Positions 6,885 to 16,025 are shown, counted from the stretch's first letter. The stretch: DNA of 39,406 nt from Bacteroidaceae bacterium (GCA_024688885.1 JAILDV010000051.1:1-39406), one strand, 5' to 3'. Translations and numbers: made by a program. Notes: a model not told the origin generated them from the letters alone.

Positions 6885-9554
6885 TTAGATGGTGAAACTC
6901 TTATAAACAGAATACTTGTTCTCTGCCTTTTTAGGCTCTCTGACCCCTTCGGCATCCAAAGGATACACATTATCTGCCTGCGCATAAGGGATGTCTTTAA
7001 TAGGCAGGTTATCAGCAGTCTCGATTCTGCCTTTGCTGATTTCCTCGACTCTCTCAGCATAACCATTACGTAGTTGAGGCAGGAGCTCAGCCTGAATCTT
7101 GGGTGTGATGAGTTCGCAGTTCTCTCCAAAGAAATGATCTGTGCTGAAGAGTATTCCATAAGGCATGACGAAGTAGGCTGTGCGGACAGCTTTTGGAGGT
7201 TGCTCGTGATTCAGCAACATAGCCTTGTAGATAGCTAATTGAAGTGCACGATTTTTCTCAAGGACAGGTATGAACTTATTTTTCTTGGAAACATATTTCA
7301 GGTCGAAGACGACGTCATTGCCTTCGGAATCGCACAGAAGCATATCGATGTAGCCTTGCAGGATGATGCCACCTTCAAAGTGCAAATCCTGTTCTTCCTT
7401 CTGCTCACACTTAATGACGGTCAGGTTATTCTCCTGAATAATTGTAGCGAGTTTGCTGACACAACTTCTGAAGCGATAGCGCAGCCGCTCTCTGTCCAGA
7501 TGGTGCTCTGGCAGTAGGAGTAAAGCTCCCTTCTGGATAAGTGCTCTAGTCAGTTCTTCTTCGTAATGCTCGTTTACATAATCAGCTAAAGAAACACCAT
7601 TTCTGTCAGCAGTAAAGAGCATTTCAATGACTTTATGGGCAACATTACCATATGTCAGGAAGATATTGATGCTTGTCTCGCTGGTATCGGTAAAATGAAG
7701 GGTATAGTTCATGAAATAGTCGAACGGATTCTGCAGGAGTTTCTCCAGAGCAGAATAGCTCTCAACCTTACGCCATGTGACAGGATGTTTTTTTGCATCA
7801 AAGCAAATCTCTGTGTTATCCTCTTCGCGATGGTTGTCTACAGGTGTGACCTCTTTAGTGGCCATATCCTTATAGAGATCATCGCCATATATAAATTGGG
7901 GCTTGGATGGCAACTGATGATATAGCGGATGCACGGGAAGTTTGGTAGCCCCCTGTTGATCGCAGGTGACTATGGTGAGTTCTTCTGTAGTATTATAGAT
8001 AGGTTGTGCAGTCATCAGGTGCATGAAGTCGTTCTCATGTTGCTTATTCCACAGCGAAATGCCCTGTTTCTCAAGTTCTTCAAATTCATGATTGGAGAGA
8101 AAATCTGTGGACAGAGTAGTTGAGATGTCACCATAGAAATCACACCAAATGGTTTTCTTGACTTTACCAATCAAATTTGATGGTTGATTGATGAGACATC
8201 TGCTGCCAACTTGAGCAGGATAGAGTATGAAGTTGCCATCTTCATAGAGCGACTGAGCCCATTGGCTAAGGGTAGTAAAGGAGAGTTCTCCTTTCACCAA
8301 AGCATTTATCTGACTGAGTAATGCATCTGTCATCTCTGACACTTTCCTCAATTGGGCAATTCTGGCATCATAAGGTTGTACAGCAGTAATCTTCACTGCC
8401 TTGCTGGATGCGTAGTTGCTGATATTTGACAGGAATTTTGCAAGGGCATTTACATCCACATAATCTGACTCTTCAGCTAATGGTAAAGAACTATCATCCT
8501 TTCTAAGGTCAAAGGGAAGATATGTCAGATAATTCTCTTCATGCTGCTCTTTAGTACTCTTTTGTGGGGTTTTATCGTCAGCGGACTTGAATCCTTTTTC
8601 GATGAATGTGTTGATACATTCCTGGACCTTCTCGTTGCAAAAGCCTCCTTCGTCGACTATTACTCTTGCCAGACGACCTCGTAGCTGTTTGTCGAGCGGA
8701 CATTCAGAGAGGAATAGATACTGTAAGAGTGTGTTTACGTTGAGCGGTCGCTGAAATAACTGTATGGCCAGTAGGAACATTTGGGTAATCTGCGGATTGG
8801 TTGCTGTCATTTCACTTCCGCACACGGGATTGCCGGACATATGAAGCCAATTGTCAAGGCGCTTGTTGGCAGTGTTTATCCACACATCATAGGCCGTTGG
8901 CGGTTGTTGTGAGAGCCATAGTTCTGCCTTCCACTGCTGAGAGAAGTGGATTTCTTTGATGCTTTTAGGCAGGGCTGTGCTGTCGGGAGTGTTTTCTTGT
9001 ATGGTGACGCCAATACCTTGAAGAGATTCCAATAGTGGTTTGATATAATCTGGTAATAGCTCGAAAGGGCATGGTATCGTTATAATTAAATCCTTATAGG
9101 AATTGGGGACTTTAACATTTCCTGATTTTATCAGTTGAATCTGAGCTGATAGCTTGGTTAACAATGTGGCAAGACCCTCATCATGGTAATTGTTGTCAAT
9201 CTCTGCCAAAGTGTTGAGACGGCGACAATCCTGTAGCGTAATCTGACTGTTCCATCCACATAAGGCTAAACTATCTCTCCAACGAAGCAATGTCTTGGCA
9301 ACACTCATGCTGTCAATCTGGATACTTCGATGGAAAATGTTGTCGGTATGACTGTTGTCGTACTCCAACAGGACTTTGTGATAGGAGGTAAGACGTTCGG
9401 GATAAGATGGTATCTGTTGATGAATACCAGCATGAAGCGCAAGCTGACTAAGAAGACCTTGAGTTTCCAACACTTGGACATCAAGCGCCACTTGTTGAGC
9501 TTGAGTGTTCAGATAATAACTTCCACTATAGCATGGACTATAAATTATTTTCAT
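6885..9554 (-). CDS. addB: AddB-like PD-(D/E)XK nuclease subunit
   Basis: An 889-residue protein. The N-terminal two thirds are a diverged, probably inactivated helicase-like fold. The C-terminus has a RecB-type nuclease: a GNVAHKVIE helix (about 636-644), GYIDM (734-738) and DLKY (751-754). It pairs with the AddA-like helicase directly downstream, so the complex would be the RecBCD/AddAB-type end-processing enzyme. I chose the ATG at 9554. A longer in-frame start at 9674 lies upstream of a near-perfect promoter (9587-9617) and would not be on the message. No iron-sulfur cysteine set of the Bacillus AddB type is evident. Confidence 0.85.
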   Translation of the reverse strand: MKIIYSPCYSGSYYLNTQAQQVALDVQVLETQGLLSQLALHAGIHQQIPSYPERLTSYHKVLLEYDNSHTDNIFHRSIQIDSMSVAKTLLRWRDSLALCGWNSQITLQDCRRLNTLAEIDNNYHDEGLATLLTKLSAQIQLIKSGNVKVPNSYKDLIITIPCPFELLPDYIKPLLESLQGIGVTIQENTPDSTALPKSIKEIHFSQQWKAELWLSQQPPTAYDVWINTANKRLDNWLHMSGNPVCGSEMTATNPQITQMFLLAIQLFQRPLNVNTLLQYLFLSECPLDKQLRGRLARVIVDEGGFCNEKVQECINTFIEKGFKSADDKTPQKSTKEQHEENYLTYLPFDLRKDDSSLPLAEESDYVDVNALAKFLSNISNYASSKAVKITAVQPYDARIAQLRKVSEMTDALLSQINALVKGELSFTTLSQWAQSLYEDGNFILYPAQVGSRCLINQPSNLIGKVKKTIWCDFYGDISTTLSTDFLSNHEFEELEKQGISLWNKQHENDFMHLMTAQPIYNTTEELTIVTCDQQGATKLPVHPLYHQLPSKPQFIYGDDLYKDMATKEVTPVDNHREEDNTEICFDAKKHPVTWRKVESYSALEKLLQNPFDYFMNYTLHFTDTSETSINIFLTYGNVAHKVIEMLFTADRNGVSLADYVNEHYEEELTRALIQKGALLLLPEHHLDRERLRYRFRSCVSKLATIIQENNLTVIKCEQKEEQDLHFEGGIILQGYIDMLLCDSEGNDVVFDLKYVSKKNKFIPVLEKNRALQLAIYKAMLLNHEQPPKAVRTAYFVMPYGILFSTDHFFGENCELITPKIQAELLPQLRNGYAERVEEISKGRIETADNLPIKDIPYAQADNVYPLDAEGVREPKKAENKYSVYKSFTI

Positions 9555-9586
9555 AGATGTAGGGGTATAAAGATTGTTATTGATTG

Positions 9587-9617
9587 CAAAATTACATGGT
9601 TTCTGTAAGAAATCAAA
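9587..9617 (-). promoter_or_regulatory. Bacteroidales-type promoter of the AddB/AddA operon
   Basis: The minus strand reads TTTG (9614-9617), 19 bp, then TAATTTTG (9587-9594), a full match to the -33/-7 consensus. The start codon at 9554 lies 32 bases downstream of the -7 element. Confidence 0.85.
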
Positions 9618-9737
9618 ATAATGAGAATTTTTTTTCATCGGCGTTTCTTGTTTTGTGGGCACAAATGTATACATTATTTTTGAAACATTATTCTTTTATA
9701 TATGTATGCAAAAACGGGAATATTCATGTTTTTGTAC

Positions 9738-9745
9738 TAATTTTG
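9738..9745 (+). promoter_or_regulatory. -7 element for the metallophosphoesterase gene
   Basis: TAATTTTG matches TAnnTTTG, 25 bases before the ATG at 9771. The -33 element is not clear. It is divergent from the AddB/AddA promoter. Confidence 0.6.
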
Positions 9746-9770
9746 CCACAGATTTCAAAAACAACAGCGT

Positions 9771-10484
9771 ATGGAAACTGAAGCAAATAGAATTTTGGTG
9801 ATTCCAGATGTGCATGGACGTAGCTTCTGGAAGAAGGCGGTGGAAGAAACTCCTTGCGAGAAAATCGTCTTTTTAGGTGATTATATGGATCCTTATGCAC
9901 GGGAGGGTATCCGTGACGAGGATGCGTTAGGGGTGTTTTTTGATGTGCTGAATGTAAAAAAGATGCAGGAGAAGAAGGTGGTGCTGCTGTTGGGTAATCA
10001 TGATTTGCATTATCTTTCGAAACATTTTCGTGACTTGGCGCGTGGAACACGGTACAACGATGATTTGTCTGATATTATTTCGGGGGAGTTTCGCAAGCAT
10101 CAGGATTGGTTTTGTTTGGCACATGAGGAGAAGATGGGTGAAATGCGTTATCTGTTTACGCATGCAGGGGTGAATTCTTCTTGGTATGAGCGTCATCATA
10201 GTCTGATTCAAGAACTGAACGCCAAGAATCTGAATCGTCTGTTGGCAATCTGGAATGGTGTGACTGCTCTTGCGGATGTGGGAAGAGAGAGGGGAGGCCG
10301 TTCCACCACAGGCAGTATGGTGTGGGCTGATTCTGATGAGATGAAGACTTCTGAGCCTTTCCCTGGTGTGTATCAGATTTTTGGGCATTCACAACACGCT
10401 TCTCCTATCATCACCAATCATTATGCATGTTTGGATTGCAAAAAAGCGTTCTTGTTGAATGCACAGGGTTTGACTATGGTATAA
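9771..10484 (+). CDS. Calcineurin-like metallophosphoesterase
   Basis: A 237-residue protein with the metallophosphoesterase motifs in order: PDVHG (residues 12-16), FLGDYMDP (about 34-41), GNHD (about 73-76), a TH segment near residue 126 and FGHSQH near 205-210. This family uses a two-metal centre to cleave phosphomonoesters or phosphodiesters, with many substrates (proteins, nucleotides, diadenosine polyphosphates). The GDYMDPY form suggests the Ser/Thr-phosphatase-like branch. No signal peptide is visible, so it is cytoplasmic. A small unknown gene follows after 2 bases and is probably its operon partner. Substrate unknown. Confidence 0.85.
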   Translation: METEANRILVIPDVHGRSFWKKAVEETPCEKIVFLGDYMDPYAREGIRDEDALGVFFDVLNVKKMQEKKVVLLLGNHDLHYLSKHFRDLARGTRYNDDLSDIISGEFRKHQDWFCLAHEEKMGEMRYLFTHAGVNSSWYERHHSLIQELNAKNLNRLLAIWNGVTALADVGRERGGRSTTGSMVWADSDEMKTSEPFPGVYQIFGHSQHASPIITNHYACLDCKKAFLLNAQGLTMV

Positions 10485-10486
10485 CG

Positions 10487-10837
10487 ATGATGGAATTGAA
10501 ATTTCACACACCCAGCTATGAAGAGCTGGCTTTGAAGCAGACAGAACCAGAAGAATCGCTGGAAGAATTGCTTTTGCGGCATAAAATGGCATGTGATGAC
10601 TATCATCAGTTCGTTGCTGCAAAAGAGAAGGCTGAGGCACTATGGTGCAGAACCCGTATTGATGCTCAAGGAAATGAAGTGACTTACATTGACTATGACG
10701 CATGGGATGAAGCTGATTCCAAAAGCTACTGGAAGTTTGCGATGGCTGATTTTAATGGCAACAATGGCATTGACACGTTGGAATGTATGATTGATATTAA
10801 AATCAGTCATATGAATCAACGTGAACGGGAAAGGTGA
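10487..10837 (+). CDS. Small hypothetical protein, operon partner of the phosphoesterase
   Basis: A 116-residue acidic, soluble protein with no recognised domain. The start at 10487 (tandem ATGATG with 10490) is preferred because the previous stop codon ends at 10484. The longer alternative from 10427 would overlap the phosphoesterase by 58 bases. Residues about 20-50 are a charged helix. The gene is convergent with the next minus-strand gene, with only 11 bases between the stops and no visible terminator. Confidence 0.65.
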   Translation: MMELKFHTPSYEELALKQTEPEESLEELLLRHKMACDDYHQFVAAKEKAEALWCRTRIDAQGNEVTYIDYDAWDEADSKSYWKFAMADFNGNNGIDTLECMIDIKISHMNQRERER

Positions 10838-10848
10838 GTTGCATAGCT

Positions 10849-11232
10849 TCATTGCGAATACTTACACATATGGATCATTTTCTCTATAACACGGATTGAA
10901 TGCCATATTTGTACTTCAATAAAAGGACCTTCAATCAGAGGGAAGAACGATTGTAAGACAAGACCATCATCTGTCGTGATATACTTGCCTTCCATGATTC
11001 GTTCATTGATGGATTCAATCGAATCTTCGAGATTCTTCACTTCTGGCAAAGTGTATTCAAGACAAATGTGTTGGCTCACAGCATCTCTTAGCAGATATAC
11101 CCCGAACCTATAATCCTGATATTCCACAAATCCCAATCTGGTTCTCAAAATGCAATCTTTGACATCTTTCTCAAAACGTGCCACCTTCATAGACTCGAGG
11201 ATAAGCACAATCATTTGCATGTTCATTTTCAT
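10849..11232 (-). CDS. Small hypothetical protein
   Basis: A 127-residue soluble protein without a recognised motif. Alternating strands and helices and a short length resemble YbjN or secretion-chaperone-like folds, but this is only an impression. It lies 63 bases after the AAA ATPase on the same strand, and a period-7 repeat array (11266-11300) fills part of that gap. Co-transcription with the ATPase is likely, and the two may act together. Confidence 0.6.
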   Translation of the reverse strand: MKMNMQMIVLILESMKVARFEKDVKDCILRTRLGFVEYQDYRFGVYLLRDAVSQHICLEYTLPEVKNLEDSIESINERIMEGKYITTDDGLVLQSFFPLIEGPFIEVQIWHSIRVIEKMIHMCKYSQ

Positions 11233-11265
11233 ATTTTTCTATTTTTCTTAATTGATTTCGTCGAA

Positions 11266-11300
11266 CTCTAAGCTCTAAACTCTAAACTCTAAACCCTAAA
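11266..11300. repeat. Period-7 tandem array (CTCTAAA-type)
   Basis: Five 7-bp units: CTCTAAG, three of CTCTAAA, and CCCTAAA. The array overlaps the 3' end of the AAA ATPase gene and provides its TAG stop codon (11296-11298 on the minus strand). It lies 34 bases upstream of the start of the next gene. Confidence 0.9.
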
Positions 11301-13014
11301 AACCTATCCTCTTCACCTTATTTCCCAGTGTTTCCTCCTCACAATACTTCTTCAGCCGTTTCGTGTTCACTGCCCTCTTCCCATATAAGATGCAGTCCAC
11401 GCGATATTTCCGAGCGATATTCTCTATTTGTCCACCGCTGAAGTCATACTCACTCGCCAACTGCCCCACCAGTTCCTTGTCAAGTGTCGGCATCATCGAG
11501 TGCCAGATGTTTGCCCGCTGCTCATTGTCAGGCTTCGCAAACTTCACCTTATACAAGAATCTTCTCTCAAACGCCTTGTCCATATTCTCCTCCAGGTTTG
11601 TCGTCGCAATCATGATGCCTTTCAGGTTCTCCATCTCCTGCAAAATGATGTTCTGAATCGAATTTTCCATCTTGTCCACAGCCCTCTCCGCACCTCGCTT
11701 CCTGTTGCCGATGATGGCATCAGCCTCATTGAACAGCAGGATGGGAGTCTTTCTCGAATTCTCCACTACATACCGGTAATGGTCAAAGATGCCTTTAATG
11801 TTCTTCTCGCTGTCACCCACCCACTTGCTCTTCACGTCAGCGATGTTCACCTGCATGATGTCACGCCCACTCTCTCTCGCCAACTGCATCACACTCTCTG
11901 TCTTGCCAGTACCCGGTGCTCCATAGAACAGGCATGTGAATCCATCGCGGAATCCATCCTTTTTCAGACGTTCACAAATTCGCTGAAACTCCTTCTCCTC
12001 CAGCAACTGTGAAAGCCGTTCCATGTGGTCATCCACTTCCTTACCGAAAAACAGTTCCTTTTTTCTGATCTTCTTATATTCAAGGATATCACAACGCGAC
12101 TGCTCGTTCAGTGTCAATGCCACCCCCTTCAGCAACTTCTTCCGCGCCTCATCTGTCATTCTGAACTCCTTATCGCTTTCGAACCCTCCGTTAAATGCCT
12201 GCTCCACCAACTCCATCCTGATGAGCAGATGTTTCTTCTCCACCATTGCACGGTCAAAATCATACTGCGTCTTCTTGTCATCGAACAGATAGTCAATCCT
12301 GCCAATATCGACGCAATCCTCACCATTCAGCACCAGATGTCTGCACAAGTGCATCACTACCAACCGATTCTCTATCGAAATTTCCAGTCTCTTCAACTCC
12401 CTCACAAATGGCAACTTCTTGTTCCGTTCCAGCAGTTCCTGTGTCTCCTCCACCAGCAGTTCAGTCGACATCTGCTCCTCAAACCGCAGATGTGTCAAGT
12501 CGAAGAAACGCTGGAAAAACTCCACCACATTGCTGCACTCATATGCAGGCTTCACATACACCTCATTCTTCCTTAGCGCCTCAAACACTCCCTTAGGTAT
12601 TACATAATTCATCTCCTGTCTGTAATTCCTCTCTGTCTTTCTCACCAACCCCAGCTTCAACAGCCCGTCCAGCTCCTGCTGATACTGCATGATCTTCACA
12701 TTCCTGCACCCTGTATATCGTCCCATGTCAGCCATCGAAGCAGGGCTCCCGCCGCTTCCCGACTCAATCAGCAGCGTCAGCATCACTGCTTGGGAGGGCG
12801 AAATACCCATCCGCTCCTTCATATACTCTATAAACACCTGCGAAGCCTCCCAGAACTCCTCGCTCAGTTCCGAATCCTCCGCCAACACCAAAATGCAGTC
12901 CATTGCCTTCAGCAGCGTCAGTTCCCCATTCTCCTCAGCTAACTTCTTCGCCTGGTCCTGAAGTGACACGGGTTCCATGTCCATTTCCCTAAATCTACGT
13001 GCCTTTTGAATCAT
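11296..13014 (-). CDS. AAA family ATPase with N-terminal helical region
   Basis: A 572-residue protein. Residues 1-300 are helical and include a possible winged-helix segment around 70-150. The AAA core begins near 355: Walker A GAPGTGKT (365-372), a Walker B of ILLFNEAD (425-432), sensor 1 ATTN (470-473), and arginine-finger region ERRF (483-486). In Walker B the usual Asp before Glu is Asn. This class I, FtsH/spastin-like core acts as a ring-forming remodelling motor, and the substrate is unknown. It has no membrane segment or protease domain. The C-terminal stop codon is within a heptamer array. A small unknown gene follows. Confidence 0.85.
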   Translation of the reverse strand: MIQKARRFREMDMEPVSLQDQAKKLAEENGELTLLKAMDCILVLAEDSELSEEFWEASQVFIEYMKERMGISPSQAVMLTLLIESGSGGSPASMADMGRYTGCRNVKIMQYQQELDGLLKLGLVRKTERNYRQEMNYVIPKGVFEALRKNEVYVKPAYECSNVVEFFQRFFDLTHLRFEEQMSTELLVEETQELLERNKKLPFVRELKRLEISIENRLVVMHLCRHLVLNGEDCVDIGRIDYLFDDKKTQYDFDRAMVEKKHLLIRMELVEQAFNGGFESDKEFRMTDEARKKLLKGVALTLNEQSRCDILEYKKIRKKELFFGKEVDDHMERLSQLLEEKEFQRICERLKKDGFRDGFTCLFYGAPGTGKTESVMQLARESGRDIMQVNIADVKSKWVGDSEKNIKGIFDHYRYVVENSRKTPILLFNEADAIIGNRKRGAERAVDKMENSIQNIILQEMENLKGIMIATTNLEENMDKAFERRFLYKVKFAKPDNEQRANIWHSMMPTLDKELVGQLASEYDFSGGQIENIARKYRVDCILYGKRAVNTKRLKKYCEEETLGNKVKRIGF

Positions 13015-13207
13015 ACGCTTTTCGCCTTTTAGTTAGAATTAAACACCTATTATTTCAAATTCGCTGTAAAATTAGCACCTTCTGATAAAACAACCATGTT
13101 TAATATACCTATACGACCCACCCCCTTTCTGCCAATTTCCCATTGGCATACAAAGAAAGAAGGGAGTTGCAAATAATAGAAAAGTCTTAGGTTTACCACA
13201 CAAAATT

Positions 13208-13246
13208 AGAAAAGTCTAAACAATTGCGATTTGTTTAGACTTTTCT
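13208..13246 (-). terminator. Terminator of the fic gene
   Basis: A perfect 16-bp stem (13208-13223 with 13231-13246) and a 7-base loop, located 19 bases after the Fic stop codon on the minus strand and followed by AATTTTG. Part of the arm sequence (TAGAAAAGTCT) appears again at about 13179-13189. The rest of the 13015-13264 interval holds no gene. Confidence 0.85.
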
Positions 13247-13264
13247 TATGATGATGACTTCTGT

Positions 13265-14044
13265 TCAGAAGAACATGAGAGGCAATGAGTTCTTCCGTTT
13301 CTGCGAAAGTTCACTCTTCATGCGCGTTATGGCTATTTTGAAGAAGAAGGCGATGAGGTGTTCATCGGTTCCTTCTATGCGAATTTGTTTAAGGGCAGAG
13401 ATATAAGCGGAACGCTCTTCAATGGGGATGATGAGTAAGGGGTGATTGGCACGAAGCAAGATGAAGTTTGAGAGCAAACGGCCTGTTCTCCCGTTGCCGT
13501 CACGGAAGGGATGCAGATACTCATAGTATCCGTGCCATTTTGCTGAGACAATCATGGGATGCTGCCCGTCTTGAAGAGCTTTTTCGGTAGAGGTCATCAA
13601 GTTGGGAACACGGGCTATCAGCGTTTCGTGGTCACCAAACATGGTGTCACCAGCTGCCATGTCTTCTGTCGTGTATTCGCCAGGTATGGCATCGGGAACA
13701 CGGTATTGAAGTGTATGCTCTGTCACCAGACGGTTCACCTCCTTCAAAAAAACCTCATCAAACGGACTCTCCAAATGACTCGTCATGTAGTCGAAAGCAC
13801 GAAAGTGGTCAGCCATCTCTGTGCATTCCAGCAACGAGCGCCCCACTGGAATCATTGCCATGCCTTGTTCGCGAAGGATTCTTGTATCATCCACTGTGAA
13901 TGAGTTTCCCTCGATAGCGCAAGAATGGGCAGAGAACAGAATCTCGTTGTATTCCATCCACTGCTGATGCCCCATCTTGTCAGCTATCTTCTGCTGATAC
14001 TCCAAACGGATGCGTTCGTATTCTTCTATTTCCTTCTCGAACAT
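13265..14044 (-). CDS. Fic family protein (class II, predicted AMPylator or related)
   Basis: A 259-residue protein with the full Fic motif HPFRDGNGRTGR (178-189), including catalytic His178. An N-terminal autoinhibitory motif of the S-x-x-x-E-G type is present at residues 41-46, which makes it a class II Fic protein. Members transfer AMP or other phosphate-containing groups to protein hydroxyls, and the inhibitory Glu blocks productive ATP binding until relieved. The target is unknown. No signal peptide or partner antitoxin gene is seen, as expected when inhibition is in cis. It lies 47 bases after argS on the same strand and ends at its own terminator. Confidence 0.9.
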   Translation of the reverse strand: MFEKEIEEYERIRLEYQQKIADKMGHQQWMEYNEILFSAHSCAIEGNSFTVDDTRILREQGMAMIPVGRSLLECTEMADHFRAFDYMTSHLESPFDEVFLKEVNRLVTEHTLQYRVPDAIPGEYTTEDMAAGDTMFGDHETLIARVPNLMTSTEKALQDGQHPMIVSAKWHGYYEYLHPFRDGNGRTGRLLSNFILLRANHPLLIIPIEERSAYISALKQIRIEGTDEHLIAFFFKIAITRMKSELSQKRKNSLPLMFF

Positions 14045-14091
14045 CGTTAAAAATAGAGGATAAAGTATTTAACTCAATCTTTTTGGCGCTG

Positions 14092-15891
14092 CTACATCCG
14101 TTCGGGCATCTCGATGCCGAGCAAGCCCATGCCGAGGCTGATGACTTTGGCAACTGCCTGAGCAAGGGAGAGACGGAAGAGTTTGAGGGTCTCGTCGGTC
14201 TCACCGAGGATGGTGAAGTCGTGGTAGAACTGGTTGAACGCCTTGGTGAGTTCGTAGCAGTAGTTGCAGATGCCAGATGGGCTGTAGTCGGTGCCTGCCT
14301 GACGAACTGCCACGGGAAACTGATTGAGCTTCTGAATGAGCTCGGTTTCTTTAGTGGACAATTGGCAATTGACAGTTGACAGTTGGGCGGGGATGACCAC
14401 TCCCTGGTCTTTGGCTTTGCGAAGAATGGAGGCGATACGGGCATAGGTGTACTGAATGAAGGGACCTGTGTTGCCGTTGAAGTCGATGGACTCTTCGGGG
14501 TTGAAGAGCATGTTCTTGCGGGCATCGACTTTGAGGATGAAGTATTTGAGTGCGCCAAGTCCCACCTTGCGTGCCACCTCACGTGCCTCTTCTTCAGGCA
14601 TTTCGGTCTGTTTGACACGCTCCTTACTGGCTTCGTAAGCATCAGCTATCATGGCTGCCATGAGGTCGTCGGCATCGACTACGGTACCTTCGCGGCTCTT
14701 CATCTTGCCGTTGGGGAGTTCGACCATGCCATAGGAGAAGTGAACAAGGTCTTTGCCCCATTTGAAGCCGAGTTTGTCGAGGAGGATGGAGAGCACCTGG
14801 AAGTGGTAGTTCTGCTCGTTGCCCACTACGTAGATCATCTTGTCGATGGGGAAGTCTTGGAAACGGAGCTTGGCGGTGCCGATGTCCTGTGTCATATAGA
14901 CGGAGGTGCCATCGGAGCGCAGAAGGAGTTTTTCGTCAAGCCCTTCGCCTGTGAGGTCTGCCCACACAGAACCATCATCGCGACGATAGAAGAGTCCTTT
15001 CTGAAGGCCTTCGATGACTTTCTCCTTACCTTCGAGGTAGGTGTCTGATTCGTAGTATATCTTGTCGAAGCTGACGCCCATCATCTTGTAGGTTTCGTCG
15101 AAACCCGCATAAACCCATTCGTTCATCTTGCGCCAGAGGGCACGCACTTCGGAGTCGTTGCGCTCCCACTTGACGAGCATCTCGTGGGCTTCCTTGATGA
15201 GGGGTGCTTCCTGCTTGGCTGTCTCTTCGTCCATGCCTTGTGCGACGAGCTGCTTGACCTCTTCGCGGTAGTGCTTGTCAAAGGCCACGTAGTAATCGCC
15301 AATGAGGTGGTCGCCCTTTTTGCCAGAGGATTCAGGTGTTTCGCCATTGCCCCACTTGAGCCATGCGAGCATAGACTTGCAGATGTGGATGCCGCGGTCG
15401 TTGACGATGTTGGTCTTGACCACCTTGTTACCATTGGCTTCAACAATACGTGCGAGGGCACTGCCGAGGAGGTTGTTCCTGACGTGTCCGAGGTGGAGGG
15501 GCTTGTTGGTGTTGGGCGATGAGTATTCAATCATCACGAGCGGACTCTTATCGGTGACGGGTTGGAAACCGAACTGTGGGTCGGCATTGACTTGATTGAG
15601 CAGGTCAATCCATGGGGCATCGCTGATGACGAGGTTGAGGAATCCCTTGACCACGTTGTATTTGGCAACCACATCGCCTGCATTCTCGACAAGGTATTTA
15701 CCTATCTCTTCTCCCACCATCTCGGGGGATTTGCGTGCTGCCTTGACAAAGGGGAACACCACCACGGTGAGGTGCCCTTCAAATTCATCACGGGTCTTCT
15801 GCAACTGCACCTGCTGAGCGGGTGCTTCAAAGCCATAGAGCGACTTGACTGCCGCCTGTACGCCTTCTATCAGTTTTTCTTCTATTGTCAT
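14092..15891 (-). CDS. argS: Arginyl-tRNA synthetase
   Basis: A 599-residue class I aminoacyl-tRNA synthetase that charges tRNA-Arg. Seen in order: an N-terminal Arg-tRNA synthetase-type domain (1-90), the HIGH motif as HLGH (133-136) inside a SSPNTNKPLHLGH segment, a KMSK-like GKMKSREGT segment near 400, and the C-terminal anticodon-binding helices ending in the family-typical GIEMPERM. Length is close to normal. Oddly, residues about 502-513 are encoded by four tandem 7-bp units (14353-14388) in the linker before the C-terminal domain. The promoter has a -7 element only 6 bases before the ATG and a heptamer array upstream. Confidence 0.97.
   Translation of the reverse strand: MTIEEKLIEGVQAAVKSLYGFEAPAQQVQLQKTRDEFEGHLTVVVFPFVKAARKSPEMVGEEIGKYLVENAGDVVAKYNVVKGFLNLVISDAPWIDLLNQVNADPQFGFQPVTDKSPLVMIEYSSPNTNKPLHLGHVRNNLLGSALARIVEANGNKVVKTNIVNDRGIHICKSMLAWLKWGNGETPESSGKKGDHLIGDYYVAFDKHYREEVKQLVAQGMDEETAKQEAPLIKEAHEMLVKWERNDSEVRALWRKMNEWVYAGFDETYKMMGVSFDKIYYESDTYLEGKEKVIEGLQKGLFYRRDDGSVWADLTGEGLDEKLLLRSDGTSVYMTQDIGTAKLRFQDFPIDKMIYVVGNEQNYHFQVLSILLDKLGFKWGKDLVHFSYGMVELPNGKMKSREGTVVDADDLMAAMIADAYEASKERVKQTEMPEEEAREVARKVGLGALKYFILKVDARKNMLFNPEESIDFNGNTGPFIQYTYARIASILRKAKDQGVVIPAQLSTVNCQLSTKETELIQKLNQFPVAVRQAGTDYSPSGICNYCYELTKAFNQFYHDFTILGETDETLKLFRLSLAQAVAKVISLGMGLLGIEMPERM
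14353..14388. repeat. Period-7 array inside argS
   Basis: On the minus strand four 7-bp units run in tandem: CAACTGT, CAACTGT, CAATTGC, CAATTGT. Because 7 is not a multiple of 3 the frame rotates, giving a QLSTVNCQLST-like peptide. It lies where ArgS proteins have a variable linker, so it may replace native sequence more than lengthen it. Confidence 0.85.
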
Positions 15892-15897
15892 TTTTTA

Positions 15898-15905
15898 CAA
15901 AAATA
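15898..15905 (-). promoter_or_regulatory. -7 element of argS
   Basis: The minus strand reads TATTTTTG, matching TAnnTTTG, 6 bases before the ATG. If used, the message would be leaderless or nearly so. A heptamer array occupies the -33 region. Confidence 0.5.
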
Positions 15906-15920
15906 TTATCATTCTTAAAG

Positions 15921-15955
15921 TGAAAAGTGAAAAGTGAAAAGTGAAAAATCCAAGT
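15921..15955. repeat. Period-7 tandem array (TGAAAAG) upstream of argS
   Basis: Five 7-bp units, four of them identical TGAAAAG. On the coding (minus) strand it is a TTTTCAC-type array 15 bases upstream of the -7 element. The rest of 15956-16025 shows nothing else. Confidence 0.9.
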
Positions 15956-16025
15956 TACCCTGCTTTTAGAAGTTAACAACGATACCCAGTCAATGAGATA
16001 CGCTGTCAACTTTCAATCCTACATG

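Noticed and set aside
9555..9674. Forty-residue N-terminal extension of the AddB-like protein
   Set aside because: A full-consensus promoter lies inside it, so the start at 9554 is preferred.
9771..14044. Phosphoesterase, AAA ATPase and Fic genes as one defence system
   Set aside because: They are on different strands and units, with separate terminators. No conserved defence architecture could be recognised.
14383..15048. 221-codon plus-strand frame opposite argS
   Set aside because: It is a shadow of the clear ArgS frame, with no promoter and no recognisable family.
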